A DNA stretch of 6,231 nucleotides. Source: Spirochaetales bacterium (GTDB taxonomy: Bacteria > Spirochaetota > Spirochaetia > Sphaerochaetales > Sphaerochaetaceae). Below are positions 1-5,553 of this stretch, one piece after another (position 1 is the first letter of the stretch; the number at the start of each line of letters is the position of its first letter). Position numbers and translations under genes: made by a program. Location of the stretch: the NCBI GenBank assembly GCA_017962865.1, contig JAGCUM010000257.1, forward strand, positions 1 through 6,231, given 5' to 3'. Under the pieces are notes generated by a model. The model saw only the letters and a program-made list of their open reading frames with translations. It was not told the origin of the DNA and searched no databases.

Positions 1-636
1 CATGGGTCTGAATCCCGCCCCGGAAAAAAGCCGCCTCTCACGGTCGGACCAGCCGCGCTCTGGCCCGATGGCCAACACTGCAGAGGAACCGACTTCGGAG
101 GTGCTCAGAGGCACAGCGCCGATGACATTGTCCAGCATGATCAAGTCGGAATCCGGACAATGCTCCCTGACCATTTTGATAGCCCCATCTGCAGTGTTTG
201 CGAATAAAACTCCACTCATACCTGCATGACAGGCCTGCATTGCTCCATCCAGAAGATACTCTTTGTATTCACCCGTCTTATAGAGATTGCTGGATAGATA
301 GGACTTTTCCCCGGTATCTGAACCGCATAGGATTAGGCGCTGAACGCCAAGGCTCACGGCCTCGCGGAGAATGCGTTTCATGCATATCGGTCTCACCTGT
401 GCACACAGAAGCGTCACTGGAAAGAGAACGGGAACGGAAACCGGATTGTATGAGAACGTGATGCCTTCCTCCGTGATTCCGGTCACGGTACCCTCGCCTT
501 CACTTTGGTTGATCAGGCCCATCTTGAAGGTATCGCCCTGCTTGAGTTTCAGGACCCCGAGGATGTGTCGGGCCCTCTCGTCTGAGGCGGGAATCAGGTT
601 GCCCTGCGGCAGGCTGTCGAATAGTATCATGTTCAT
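1..636 (-). CDS. rsmE: RsmE-family 16S rRNA (uracil-N3) methyltransferase, C-terminus cut by the window edge
   Basis: Characterised RsmE methylates U1498 of 16S rRNA in the small subunit, using S-adenosylmethionine. The frame is open from an ATG at 636 to base 1, giving 212 residues. Family members have roughly 240 to 250, so the C-terminal knot residues that complete AdoMet binding lie outside the window. An N-terminal PUA-like part reads RHILGVLKLKQGD (about residues 23-35). The SPOUT part begins near residue 80, with EAVSLGV, EKSY (110-113) and the family signature IGPERGW (190-196). The E-R-G-W form and EKSY match the RsmE-like subgroup I remember as having 'EKSYW' and 'IGPERGW', rather than the E. 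coli 'IGPEGG' type. The usual 'EQAR/EQSGR ... P' segment is replaced by MQACHAGMSG (133-142). A second in-frame ATG at 630 is an equally possible start. No Shine-Dalgarno precedes either. It is transcribed divergently from the binding-protein gene. The family is sure; activity on U1498 specifically is inferred. Confidence 0.88.
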   Translation of the reverse strand, partial: MNMILFDSLPQGNLIPASDERARHILGVLKLKQGDTFKMGLINQSEGEGTVTGITEEGITFSYNPVSVPVLFPVTLLCAQVRPICMKRILREAVSLGVQRLILCGSDTGEKSYLSSNLYKTGEYKEYLLDGAMQACHAGMSGVLFANTADGAIKMVREHCPDSDLIMLDNVIGAVPLSTSEVGSSAVLAIGPERGWSDRERRLFSGAGFRPM

Positions 637-642
637 GGCACT

Positions 643-671
643 AGGATAGCACAAAAGGCCATGGTTGATAA
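643..671 (-). promoter_or_regulatory. Possible rsmE promoter adjoining the start codon
   Basis: On the minus strand, TTATCA (671-666, 4 of 6 matches to the -35 consensus) is followed after 17 bp by TATCCT (648-643, 4 of 6). Only six bases then remain before the ATG at 636, so transcription would begin at or very near the start codon. Both boxes are weak. The assignment rests mainly on the spacing and on the similar layout upstream of carD. Confidence 0.35.
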
Positions 672-710
672 CAAGTGCTCTTTGGTATAGAATTTTACCT
701 GCTTTATATA
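665..710 (+). promoter_or_regulatory. Candidate promoter(s) of the solute-binding protein gene
   Basis: The strongest pair is TTGATA (665-670, 5 of 6) and TAGAAT (688-693, 5 of 6) with 17 bp between. It would start transcription near 700 and leave a leader of about 14 bases. A second overlapping pair, TTGGTA (682-687) and TATATA (705-710), also 17 bp apart with 4 of 6 each, would start transcription at or just inside the ATG at 714. In neither case is there a Shine-Dalgarno in the transcript. An imperfect palindrome GGTATAGAATTTTACC (684-699) overlaps both pairs and could be an operator, but only its outer GGTA/TACC arms match well. Confidence 0.5.
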
Positions 711-713
711 CGT

Positions 714-2144
714 ATGAAGAAACTGTTGTCTGTTCTAATAGCTGTTTTCCTGCTCGTTTTTGCGGTCATGCCGATTATGGCCCAGTCGCAGGGAGAGACT
801 CTGGAGATTCTCATGGATCCGGGAAAGGATGCAATTGTCCTCAATCCCTACACCGCATCCGACAGCAACAGCATCATCATAATGCTCAACCTCTACGACG
901 GGCTTTTCGGATACGATTCCAAGACCAGCGAACCGGTTCCGGCCATCGCCCAGAGCTATGAGGTATCGGAGGACGGGCTCAGGTGGACATTCAATCTCAG
1001 ACCCTGCAGGTTCTCCGACGGAGTTGAAATCACGGCAAAGACCTTCGAGGAATCCTGGAACTACATGCTGGGCGGTCCGCTTGCCAGCAACCTTGATTTC
1101 GTGGAGCGCCGTGCCGACGGCAAGCTCGATATCCGGACTCCGGATGCACATACCCTGGTCGTGAACCTCAAATATGCCGTTCCTTACCTCCCCAGCCTTC
1201 TGTGTCAGCCCTGTCTTGCCGCAATCAAGGATACTGCATCCTTCAGCGGCGCCTACACGCTTCTGAGCCAGGCAGACAATCAGATCCGCCTCAGGAGAAA
1301 CCCCTACTACTGGGACACTGTTCAGACCGATTTCGTTGACATCATCATAGGCGAAGGTTACGACAAGGCCTTCCTGGACAATCAGATCCACTGGTCAATG
1401 GCCCCGATTGCCGATGCCGCGGACTATATGGTCCTTTCCAAGCTCTATGCCACGACCTTCTTCTATTTCAGCGCAAAGGATGGGGCATACGCCAACGAGA
1501 ACATCCGCAAGGCCCTCATAGACGTCATCCCCTGGGACATAATCAGAAGTCTTCAGGGCAGCCTGATGGAGTCCTCGTCTCTGGTCCCTGACAGCGGCCT
1601 GGCTGCCGATATCGATGATGATATCATCGCCCTTCTTGCCGAAGGAGGCTATCCTTACGGACAGAGGGTACTGCCCATGATCAACATGGCGGTTACCCGC
1701 GGAGCGCAGAATGCAGTCGTTGCGGAGCTTATTGCAGAGCTCTGGTCCAGAACACTGGGTATCACCGTAACGCTCAATACCGTACCGCTCTCGGTGTTTG
1801 CCTCGGTTCCGGAAGAGAACCCCTATGATTTCTGCACGATCACATGGATAGGCGACTATTTCGATCCGATGGCTTTCCTGCAGCTGTTTGCTTCAGGCAG
1901 CTCCTTCAACCTTGCGAACTTCAGCGACAGCCGCTACGACGAGCTTCTGGACCTTGCAATGAAAGCCGATGAGATATCAAGGCGTGAACTGCTTCTCCAG
2001 GCAGAACAGATCCTGCTTGATTCGGGCGTGGTAATCCCGATGTCCACGGCCTTTGCCACAAACTTCGTGCATAAGGACCTGATCTCCGGCTGGGCGACCA
2101 ATCCGCTGGACATCCATCCATTCAAGGAAATCTCTATTAATTAA
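714..2144 (+). CDS. Periplasmic ABC-transporter substrate-binding protein, family 5 (peptide/nickel type)
   Basis: This is the extracytoplasmic binding subunit of an ABC importer for oligopeptides or similar solutes; the ligand cannot be told. The 476-residue product starts with a Sec signal peptide: MKK, a hydrophobic stretch at about residues 4-19, and probable cleavage after Ala23. There is no lipobox cysteine, so a soluble periplasmic protein is expected. Family 5 hallmarks follow: LNPY (43-46), LYDGLF (60-65), the block SYEVSEDGLRWTFNLR (81-96) leading to FSDG (100-103), RRNPYYWD near 190-200, and a C-terminal YDELLDLAMKA segment. It is shorter than the usual 500 to 540 residues. The stretch between the first-lobe core and the 'FSGAYTLL' segment looks condensed. 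I chose the ATG at 714 because the signal peptide begins exactly there and an in-frame GTG at 675 lies upstream of the likely transcription start. No permease or ATPase gene is nearby, so it is either an orphan component or serves a transporter encoded elsewhere. Confidence 0.9.
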   Translation: MKKLLSVLIAVFLLVFAVMPIMAQSQGETLEILMDPGKDAIVLNPYTASDSNSIIIMLNLYDGLFGYDSKTSEPVPAIAQSYEVSEDGLRWTFNLRPCRFSDGVEITAKTFEESWNYMLGGPLASNLDFVERRADGKLDIRTPDAHTLVVNLKYAVPYLPSLLCQPCLAAIKDTASFSGAYTLLSQADNQIRLRRNPYYWDTVQTDFVDIIIGEGYDKAFLDNQIHWSMAPIADAADYMVLSKLYATTFFYFSAKDGAYANENIRKALIDVIPWDIIRSLQGSLMESSSLVPDSGLAADIDDDIIALLAEGGYPYGQRVLPMINMAVTRGAQNAVVAELIAELWSRTLGITVTLNTVPLSVFASVPEENPYDFCTITWIGDYFDPMAFLQLFASGSSFNLANFSDSRYDELLDLAMKADEISRRELLLQAEQILLDSGVVIPMSTAFATNFVHKDLISGWATNPLDIHPFKEISIN

Positions 2145-2151
2145 CTGACAT

Positions 2152-2625
2152 TCAACTCAGAAGGCAGGAAGCCTGACATGTGACCGCATCCCCTGTGCCC
2201 AATTCTCCAAGCATATGCTCTGCTGTCTTTGCCTTGACATCGAAGCAATCAAAGGAAATGCCCATAAGCGAGGACATCCTCTCCCTTATTGCCTTCTTGT
2301 AGGGCCCGAGCTTTGGGCTCTGCAGAATCACGGTGGTATCGATATTGACGATGGAATAGCCCTTGGAGCGTACAAGAGCGACTGTTTTCTCAAGCAGGAT
2401 AGCAGAATCAATATCCTTGAATGCCGGATCGTTGTCGGGGAAAAGAGTGCCGATATCATCGAGACCTGCTGCGCCCAGCAGAGAATCGATTACCGCATGG
2501 ATCAGGGCATCCCCGTCCGAATGTCCCACGCAGCCCTTTGGGCTCTCTATACGGACTCCGCCCAGAACCAGATTCCTTCCTTCCGCTAGCCTGTGAATAT
2601 CCCAGCCTGTTCCAATCCTGCTCAT
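2152..2625 (-). CDS. ispF: 2-C-methyl-D-erythritol 2,4-cyclodiphosphate synthase
   Basis: IspF converts CDP-methylerythritol 2-phosphate to the 2,4-cyclodiphosphate with release of CMP, the fifth step of the MEP pathway to isoprenoids. It acts as a cytosolic homotrimer with a divalent metal. The 157-residue length is normal. The metal ligands are visible as D9 and H11 in GWDIHRL and H43 in the HSDGDALIHA block (35-44), followed by LGAAGLDDIG (50-59) and FPDNDP. The CDP-binding end reads KAKTAEHMLGELGTGDAV (131-148). Compared with the common 'TTTExLGFxGRxEGI' this is altered: the GRxEG element is replaced by GTGDA and there is one extra residue before the glycine. The metal ligands remain, so I still expect activity. 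The ATG at 2625 is supported by a strong Shine-Dalgarno. It is the last gene of the carD-ispD-ispF operon, 15 bp after ispD, and its 3' end faces the binding-protein gene 7 bp away. Confidence 0.96.
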   Translation of the reverse strand: MSRIGTGWDIHRLAEGRNLVLGGVRIESPKGCVGHSDGDALIHAVIDSLLGAAGLDDIGTLFPDNDPAFKDIDSAILLEKTVALVRSKGYSIVNIDTTVILQSPKLGPYKKAIRERMSSLMGISFDCFDVKAKTAEHMLGELGTGDAVTCQASCLLS

Positions 2626-2631
2626 TAGTTT

Positions 2632-2636
2632 CCTCC
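2632..2636 (-). promoter_or_regulatory. Strong ribosome binding site of ispF
   Basis: The minus strand reads GGAGG followed by AAACTA and then the ATG at 2625, a spacing of six bases. It sits in the 15-bp gap after the ispD stop codon. This fixes the ispF start and shows that the organism does use Shine-Dalgarno initiation for operon-internal genes. Confidence 0.85.
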
Positions 2637-2640
2637 GCTT

Positions 2641-3342
2641 TCAGACCTGAAGATCCGATGCGTATGTAATCTTCCTGTTCTTCAGGCTTCCCTGAACGAA
2701 AGCCACCTTTCCGCCCCAATCCATGAAGATCTCGGTATCGTCCGTGTAAGCTTTTCCTGGTACGGCTGCTTCATGCGCTCTGAGGATATCGGGGAATCGG
2801 AAACACTGCGGCGTCTGGACAGTGCACACGCCCTCACGGGACAGCCTCTGACAGAAAAGGCCGGTTTCATCGATCCGCACCAGAGTATCCGTGACCTTCA
2901 GGCCGGGACAGGATCCTCCGACTTCGGACGCAACGTTCAGACACTCCTTTGCAAGGGCTGTTTCCACAAAAGGCCTTGCCCCGTCATGAATGCCTACTAC
3001 AGTAATCTCATTCGCTTTTTTACACTGATTGATGGCTTTCAGGGCATTGAAAACCGATTCCTGCCTTGTTGTCCCACCTTGGACATAGAGAATCTCCAAG
3101 CCATTCATTTCCGCTATTCCGGGCGTTTGTAAGACCAGCTTACGAACGGTTTGAAGATCGCCTTCGCGGTATGTCACTGCCAGAACGGCAAGATTCTCCA
3201 GCTGCAGGAACGGCAAGATGGCATGACAGAGAACCGGAAGGTCATCGATGCAGAGAAATTCCTTCTTGATGCCGTTATTCTCAGAGGATGAATTGAATCT
3301 TCGGGATGAACCTGCAGCGGTGACAATCACGGCAGAGGACAT
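2641..3342 (-). CDS. ispD: 2-C-methyl-D-erythritol 4-phosphate cytidylyltransferase
   Basis: IspD joins CTP and methylerythritol 4-phosphate to give CDP-methylerythritol and pyrophosphate, the third step of the MEP pathway in the cytosol. The 233-residue length is typical for a stand-alone IspD; it is not fused to IspF as it is in some bacteria. The nucleotidyltransferase motifs are all present in order: TAAGSSRRF (8-16, nucleotide-binding loop), K27 in KKEF, GGTTRQESV (89-97), HDGARPFV (119-126), VTDT (150-153), QTPQCF (176-181), TDD (200-202) and NRKIT (222-226). The loop carries S-S-R-R instead of the commoner G-x-G-x-R, which the family tolerates. The ATG at 3342 directly follows the carD stop codon, and a GGAG lies six bases upstream inside carD, so translation is probably coupled to carD. 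ispF follows 15 bp downstream. Confidence 0.97.
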   Translation of the reverse strand: MSSAVIVTAAGSSRRFNSSSENNGIKKEFLCIDDLPVLCHAILPFLQLENLAVLAVTYREGDLQTVRKLVLQTPGIAEMNGLEILYVQGGTTRQESVFNALKAINQCKKANEITVVGIHDGARPFVETALAKECLNVASEVGGSCPGLKVTDTLVRIDETGLFCQRLSREGVCTVQTPQCFRFPDILRAHEAAVPGKAYTDDTEIFMDWGGKVAFVQGSLKNRKITYASDLQV

Positions 3343-3843
3343 TTATTTCTCCAGATATGTGAAGATGGTCTTCTCTATGTCCTTCTTGTCCCTGTTCAGT
3401 GCATAGGAGCACTCGTCTACCAGAAGACTGAGGGCATTGTCGTAGAGCTTACGCTCCTGAACGGGCAGTTCTTTGACCTTGCTTCTGTGGTAAAGTCCCT
3501 GCACGACCTTTGCTATCGAGAAGATGGAACCTTCCTTGATGAGGTCAACGTTCATCTGATAACGGGCTTTCCAGTCGACGGAAACCGGCTCGTACTTGCT
3601 TGAAATGCTTTCCAGGGCGGCAAGTGCATCAGATTCGCAGACAATACCACGGACTCCGGACTCGGCAACCTTCTCCACCGGGATACTGACCGTCATGTCA
3701 GCCATATCGATGTAGATCACGTAGTAGAGCACCGGAGTGTCCCGGACAACACGCTCTCGGATGTCCTTTATGACACCTACTCCCTGAAGAGGATATACAA
3801 CATGTTCACCGATTTTGAACTGAGCCTGAATGTCCGAATTCAT
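3343..3843 (-). CDS. carD: CarD/CdnL-family RNA polymerase-binding transcriptional regulator
   Basis: CarD-family proteins bind the beta subunit of RNA polymerase and contact the upstream edge of the promoter bubble. In mycobacteria this stabilises open complexes, notably at rRNA promoters. The 166-residue product has the N-terminal polymerase-interacting Tudor-like domain (about residues 8-66), with FKIGEHVVYPLQGVGVI (9-25) and the closing IPVEKV...GVRG part (54-66). A helical C-terminal domain (about 72-160) includes W91 in DWKARY, which matches the tryptophan that wedges into the DNA minor groove in characterised CarD proteins, and the VVQGLYHRSK and QERKLYDNA segments. I chose the ATG at 3843. 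An in-frame TTG at 3861 would lie upstream of a perfect TATAAT box and is unlikely to be transcribed from that promoter. The gene is first in an operon with ispD and ispF and abuts ispD without a gap. No Shine-Dalgarno precedes it. Confidence 0.94.
   Translation of the reverse strand: MNSDIQAQFKIGEHVVYPLQGVGVIKDIRERVVRDTPVLYYVIYIDMADMTVSIPVEKVAESGVRGIVCESDALAALESISSKYEPVSVDWKARYQMNVDLIKEGSIFSIAKVVQGLYHRSKVKELPVQERKLYDNALSLLVDECSYALNRDKKDIEKTIFTYLEK
3349..3352 (-). promoter_or_regulatory. Ribosome binding site of ispD, inside the end of carD
   Basis: The minus strand carries GGAG within the last carD codons, followed by six bases (AAATAA, including the carD stop) and the ispD ATG at 3342. The TAAATG junction with an internal Shine-Dalgarno is a classical arrangement for coupled translation. 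Confidence 0.8.
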
Positions 3844-3849
3844 ATTGTT

Positions 3850-3878
3850 ATTATAAACCAATTTAGGGGTCTGAACAA
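3850..3878 (-). promoter_or_regulatory. carD-ispD-ispF promoter with TATAAT six bases from the ATG
   Basis: On the minus strand a perfect -10 box TATAAT lies at 3855-3850. TTGTTC (3878-3873) is a partial -35 element exactly 17 bp upstream. Only AACAAT separates the -10 box from the carD ATG at 3843, so the usual start distance puts the first transcribed base on or next to the A of the start codon. This predicts a leaderless mRNA and agrees with the absence of a Shine-Dalgarno. Confidence 0.65.
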
Positions 3879-3887
3879 CAATGATTG

Positions 3888-3916
3888 TAGAAAAAAAACT
3901 CTATATAGGCTATATT
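3888..3916 (+). promoter_or_regulatory. Candidate malQ promoter
   Basis: TAGAAA (3888-3893, 4 of 6) and TATATT (3911-3916, 5 of 6) are 17 bp apart. They would start transcription around 3922-3924, just at the base of the inverted repeat in the malQ leader. A weaker alternative is TTGGTG (3923-3928) with CATTAT (3945-3950), 16 bp apart, starting near 3957 and excluding the left arm of the repeat. Which one is used decides whether the leader hairpin can form. Confidence 0.45.
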
Positions 3917-3918
3917 GG
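3901..3918 (+). repeat. Two tandem 9-bp units CTATATAGG / CTATATTGG
   Basis: Bases 3901-3909 and 3910-3918 are two adjacent copies of a 9-bp unit that differ at one position. The second copy contains the candidate -10 box of malQ. It may be a duplicated -10-like element, a binding site or chance. The region is AT-rich, which lowers its significance. Confidence 0.4.
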
Positions 3919-3919
3919 G

Positions 3920-3980
3920 TTTTTGGTGCATATGAATCAGTAAGCATTATTCAAACAATGGCTCAGATATGCACCGAAGG
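3920..3980 (+). promoter_or_regulatory. malQ leader stem-loop that can cover the Shine-Dalgarno
   Basis: GGTGCATAT (3925-3933) and ATATGCACC (3967-3975) form a perfect 9-bp inverted repeat with 33 bases between. In RNA the stem can extend outward by pairing UUUUU (3920-3924) with GAAGG (3976-3980) through two A-U and three G-U pairs, giving a 14-bp stem. GAAGG is the malQ Shine-Dalgarno. Inside the loop, AGCAUU (3943-3948) can pair with AAU-G-GCU (3957-3963) around an eight-base loop, with one bulged G. This is a candidate translational control element; no known riboswitch or RNA-thermometer class is recognised. As DNA, the arms are centred 42 bp apart, about four helical turns, so a looping operator is the alternative. 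The pairing is seen in the sequence; function is inferred. Confidence 0.5.
3976..3980 (+). promoter_or_regulatory. malQ ribosome binding site
   Basis: GAAGG lies six bases (TAAAAA) before the ATG at 3987. It fixes the start at MTTND rather than at the second methionine six codons in, and is the 3' end of the extended leader stem described for 3920-3980. Confidence 0.7.
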
Positions 3981-3986
3981 TAAAAA

Positions 3987-5507
3987 ATGACAACAAACGA
4001 TATGGAAACAAGACGCTGCGGCGTTCTAATTCATCCCACTTCATTTTCTTCGCCTTTCGGCATCGGCGACTTCGGAAAAGAAGCGAGGGATACCCTTATG
4101 ATGCTTGCTAAAGCAAAGGTCAGCCTCTGGCAGATTCTGCCTCTCGGACCTACCGGTTACGGGGACAGCCCATATGCCGCACGCTCCACTTTTGCAGGCA
4201 ATGAACTGCTGATAGACCTCAGGTCCCTGGACCAGATGTTCTCCCTCGGGAAAACCTATCTGGATCCGGAAAACAGAACCACCGGCAGAGTGGACTACAA
4301 TTCCGTCTACGCTTACAAGATGCCCCTTCTCAAGGAAGCTGCACAGCTTTTCATCGACGGGAAGTCCTCCAAGGATAGCTACAAGGCATTCTGCACCGAA
4401 AACGCCTGGTGGCTTGATGACTATGCCCTCTATCAGGCACTGGTCAATCATTTCAACGATTCGCGCTGGTTCATGTGGGAGGAAGGCCTCAAGACCAGAA
4501 AGAAGACAGTGCTGGCAAAGTGGAGGAAAACACTTGCACCTCAGATCGAGGTCTACAAGGTCCTGCAGTTCTTCTTTTTCACACAGTGGAACGACCTTCA
4601 CAAGTTCGCCAACGGACTCGGAATAAAGATAATCGGAGACATTCCCATCTATGTCGCAGGAGACAGTGTCGATGCCTGGACCAATCCCCGGCTTTTCAAG
4701 ATAGACGCACAAGGCAACCAGACCGCTCAGGCCGGCTGCCCGCCGGATGCCTTCACCGCAGAAGGTCAGCTCTGGGGAAACCCTGTCTACAACTGGCCGG
4801 TACACAAGGCGGATGACTACGCCTGGTGGAAAACCCGAATGGAAATGACGCTCAAGCTGGTGGACATCGTCAGGATCGACCACTTCAGGGGCTTTGAGTC
4901 CTACTGGGAGGTTCCTGCCGGAGCAGTCAACGCAGTAAAGGGAGAATGGATTCCCGGACCGGGTATGGATCTTCTGAAGCACTTCAAGGGACTGAACGTC
5001 ATCGGTGAAGACCTCGGATTTCTCACTCCTGCCGTTGCTGCGATGAAGAAGAAGAGCGGTTTCCCCGGCATGAAGATTGCACAGTTCGCGTGGGACTATT
5101 CGAAAGGTTATTTCGATGCCACCAATGCATACCTGCCGCACAACTATGAGACCAACTGTGTCGCCTACACCGGAACACATGACAACGAAACCACCCGTGG
5201 CTGGTACAACAATCTTTCCGATCAGTACAGGGACATCGTGCGCCGCTATTTCCAGAGTCCAGACGAAGACATCGTATGGCAGATGATCAGAGGTCTTCTG
5301 GCAAGTGCCGCCAATACCGTCGTAATCCCCATGCAGGACATCCTGGGACTGGACAACAGCGCAAGGATGAACCTGCCCTCATCGGTAGGCAGCGCCAACT
5401 GGTCATGGAGATATGATCCGTCCCTCATGCAGGACTGGATGATGGCAAGACTCAGGGAATTCATCCATCTCTACGGAAGAGAACAGATGGAAAAATGGGA
5501 TATATAA
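3987..5507 (+). CDS. malQ: 4-alpha-glucanotransferase (amylomaltase), GH77
   Basis: MalQ transfers alpha-1,4-glucan segments between maltodextrins and releases glucose, in cytosolic maltose/maltodextrin or glycogen metabolism. The 506-residue length suits the short bacterial amylomaltase type. GH77 landmarks occur in order: LPLGPTGYGDSPY (51-63), IGDIPIYVAGDS (216-227), the lid-region segment GCPPDAF (250-256) with LWGNPVYNW (262-270), and RIDHFRGF (296-303), where D298 is the expected nucleophile. Next come GEDLG (340-344) with E341 as acid/base and TGTHDNETT (395-403) with D399 as transition-state stabiliser. The late motif usually seen as 'RMNxPGTxxGNWxWR' reads RMNLPSSVGSANWSWR (460-475), so PGT is replaced by PSS. 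All catalytic residues are present and I expect an active enzyme. No other maltose or glycogen gene is in the window. It is transcribed alone, divergently from carD, and is closed by an intrinsic terminator. Confidence 0.98.
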   Translation: MTTNDMETRRCGVLIHPTSFSSPFGIGDFGKEARDTLMMLAKAKVSLWQILPLGPTGYGDSPYAARSTFAGNELLIDLRSLDQMFSLGKTYLDPENRTTGRVDYNSVYAYKMPLLKEAAQLFIDGKSSKDSYKAFCTENAWWLDDYALYQALVNHFNDSRWFMWEEGLKTRKKTVLAKWRKTLAPQIEVYKVLQFFFFTQWNDLHKFANGLGIKIIGDIPIYVAGDSVDAWTNPRLFKIDAQGNQTAQAGCPPDAFTAEGQLWGNPVYNWPVHKADDYAWWKTRMEMTLKLVDIVRIDHFRGFESYWEVPAGAVNAVKGEWIPGPGMDLLKHFKGLNVIGEDLGFLTPAVAAMKKKSGFPGMKIAQFAWDYSKGYFDATNAYLPHNYETNCVAYTGTHDNETTRGWYNNLSDQYRDIVRRYFQSPDEDIVWQMIRGLLASAANTVVIPMQDILGLDNSARMNLPSSVGSANWSWRYDPSLMQDWMMARLREFIHLYGREQMEKWDI

Positions 5508-5553
5508 AATCATTCCCAATTCGGCAATAAATAAATAAAACAATATGAAATTC

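Noticed and set aside
675..713. Upstream GTG start for the binding protein, adding 13 residues
   Set aside because: The extension would precede a complete signal peptide and lies upstream of, or overlaps, the likely promoter.
735..1391. Minus-strand open frame of 218 codons inside the binding-protein gene
   Set aside because: It is antisense to a conserved coding region, with no recognisable motif and no ribosome binding site or promoter that stands out.
2215..2589. Plus-strand open frame opposite ispF
   Set aside because: It is the shadow of ispF, whose metal ligands, start and ribosome binding site are all clear.
3844..3861. Upstream TTG start for carD
   Set aside because: The perfect TATAAT box lies inside this extension, and homology begins after the ATG at 3843.
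4041..5180. Minus-strand open frame of 379 codons inside malQ
   Set aside because: It is wholly antisense to a clearly conserved GH77 gene, its product resembles no family I know, and such frames arise from the codon use of the sense gene.
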